Source of the DNA: Betaproteobacteria bacterium
GTDB taxonomy: Bacteria; Pseudomonadota; Gammaproteobacteria; Burkholderiales; Ferrovaceae
DNA length: 5,784 nucleotides
NCBI GenBank assembly: GCA_028870615.1
Contig: JAGWPH010000177.1
Span: 1-5,784 of the forward strand
Direction of reading: 5' to 3'
Made by a program: the position numbers and the translations under genes. Shown here piece after piece: positions 5,439 to 5,784 of this stretch (positions within the stretch are counted from its first letter, which is position 1; each line of letters begins with the position of its first letter). The notes below the pieces were generated by a model. It did not search any database. It was not told the origin of the DNA and saw nothing but the letters and a program-made list of their open reading frames with translations.

Positions 5439-5784
5439 ATGAACCAGAAGACAGTCGTCGTAAGGCTAAGGGACTTTACGAAGAATGCCCATCCCTTCGG
5501 CAACAGCGAAGGGAAAGAGGTTTTCCGAAAGCTTCTGGACTTTTTTGAGCAAAGTCCAGGTACAGAAGTGTTCGGTATCTCCCTTGATGGGATCGAAGCT
5601 ACGGACGCATCGTTTCCGCGCGAAAGTGTCATCTCGGTAGCGAAGCAACTCAGGGGTGAGAAGGGATTCTACCTAGCAGATCTAGCCAATCGGGATCTGA
5701 TCGACAACTGGAGCTATGCTGCAAGAGCAAAAGAGCAACCCTTGGTGATCTGGAACAACGGTGAATTTGAGATCATTGGCCCCG
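5439..5784 (+). CDS. STAS-like protein, probable partner of the HTH/ATPase (partial)
   Basis: ATG 5439 opens a frame that continues past the window end, so only 115 residues are visible. Features: an N-terminal strand (KTVVVRLRDF), a helix (GKEVFRKLLDFFEQ), a strand and loop VFGISLDGIEATDASFPRES, a helix (VISVAKQLRG), a strand (GFYLADL), a helix (RDLIDNWSYAARAK) and a strand (PLVIWN). This alternation and the 'DASF' loop before a helix resemble STAS-like domains of the DUF4325 kind, which are often found next to HATPase genes; the assignment is by pattern only. It lies 27 nt after the ATPase stop in the same direction, with no clear Shine-Dalgarno site, so it probably depends on co-transcription. 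A further C-terminal domain may lie beyond the edge. Confidence 0.7.
   Translation, partial: MNQKTVVVRLRDFTKNAHPFGNSEGKEVFRKLLDFFEQSPGTEVFGISLDGIEATDASFPRESVISVAKQLRGEKGFYLADLANRDLIDNWSYAARAKEQPLVIWNNGEFEIIGP

Overview
This is bacterial accessory DNA, most likely from a member of the Pseudomonadota. The codon use is moderately GC-rich, an EAL-type c-di-GMP phosphodiesterase ends at the left edge, and the gene families are ones I associate with Pseudomonas/Burkholderia-like plasmids and genomic islands. No rRNA, complete tRNA, CRISPR array or intact transposase was seen.

Layout. (1) Positions 1-97 hold the 3' end of an EAL-domain gene on the plus strand. (2) Positions 98-190 hold no recognisable gene. 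They are followed by an 84-bp palindromic MITE-like element (191-274) whose far half supplies the last codons of a truncated gene. (3) From about 3850 down to 256 runs a minus-strand cluster. Its order is: a near-consensus sigma70 promoter with an operator-like palindrome in the spacer; a leader hairpin; a strong Shine-Dalgarno site leading into a tiny ORF; a Lon-like AAA+ ATPase without a protease domain; a calcineurin-like metallophosphoesterase; a small cysteine-rich protein of unknown function; a HAD phosphatase of the type found in 'Swiss Army Knife' RNA-repair proteins; and a cysteine-based (dual-specificity-like) phosphatase. Spacing is short throughout, with one ATGA overlap, so this looks like one operon. 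Its two distal genes are damaged: the HAD gene has an in-frame TGA, and the cysteine phosphatase is cut inside its catalytic loop at the palindromic element.

(4) Positions 3853-4328 hold no convincing intact gene, only an unidentified plus-strand ORF (3909-4187) with coding-like third-position bias. (5) From 4332 to the right edge is a plus-strand gene pair. The first product joins an N-terminal helix-turn-helix, a STAS-like middle and a GHKL/HATPase domain. The second is a STAS-like protein cut off by the window end.

How the genes may work together. The minus-strand cluster puts three phosphatases from three unrelated folds (metallophosphoesterase, HAD, cysteine phosphatase) behind a AAA+ ATPase. 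A nucleic-acid end-processing or phosphate-signal role is possible but is inference. The plus-strand pair combines a GHKL ATPase with STAS-like domains, the same ingredients as the SpoIIAB/SpoIIAA partner switch but fused to a DNA-binding domain. It is the best candidate here for an undescribed regulatory or defence module.
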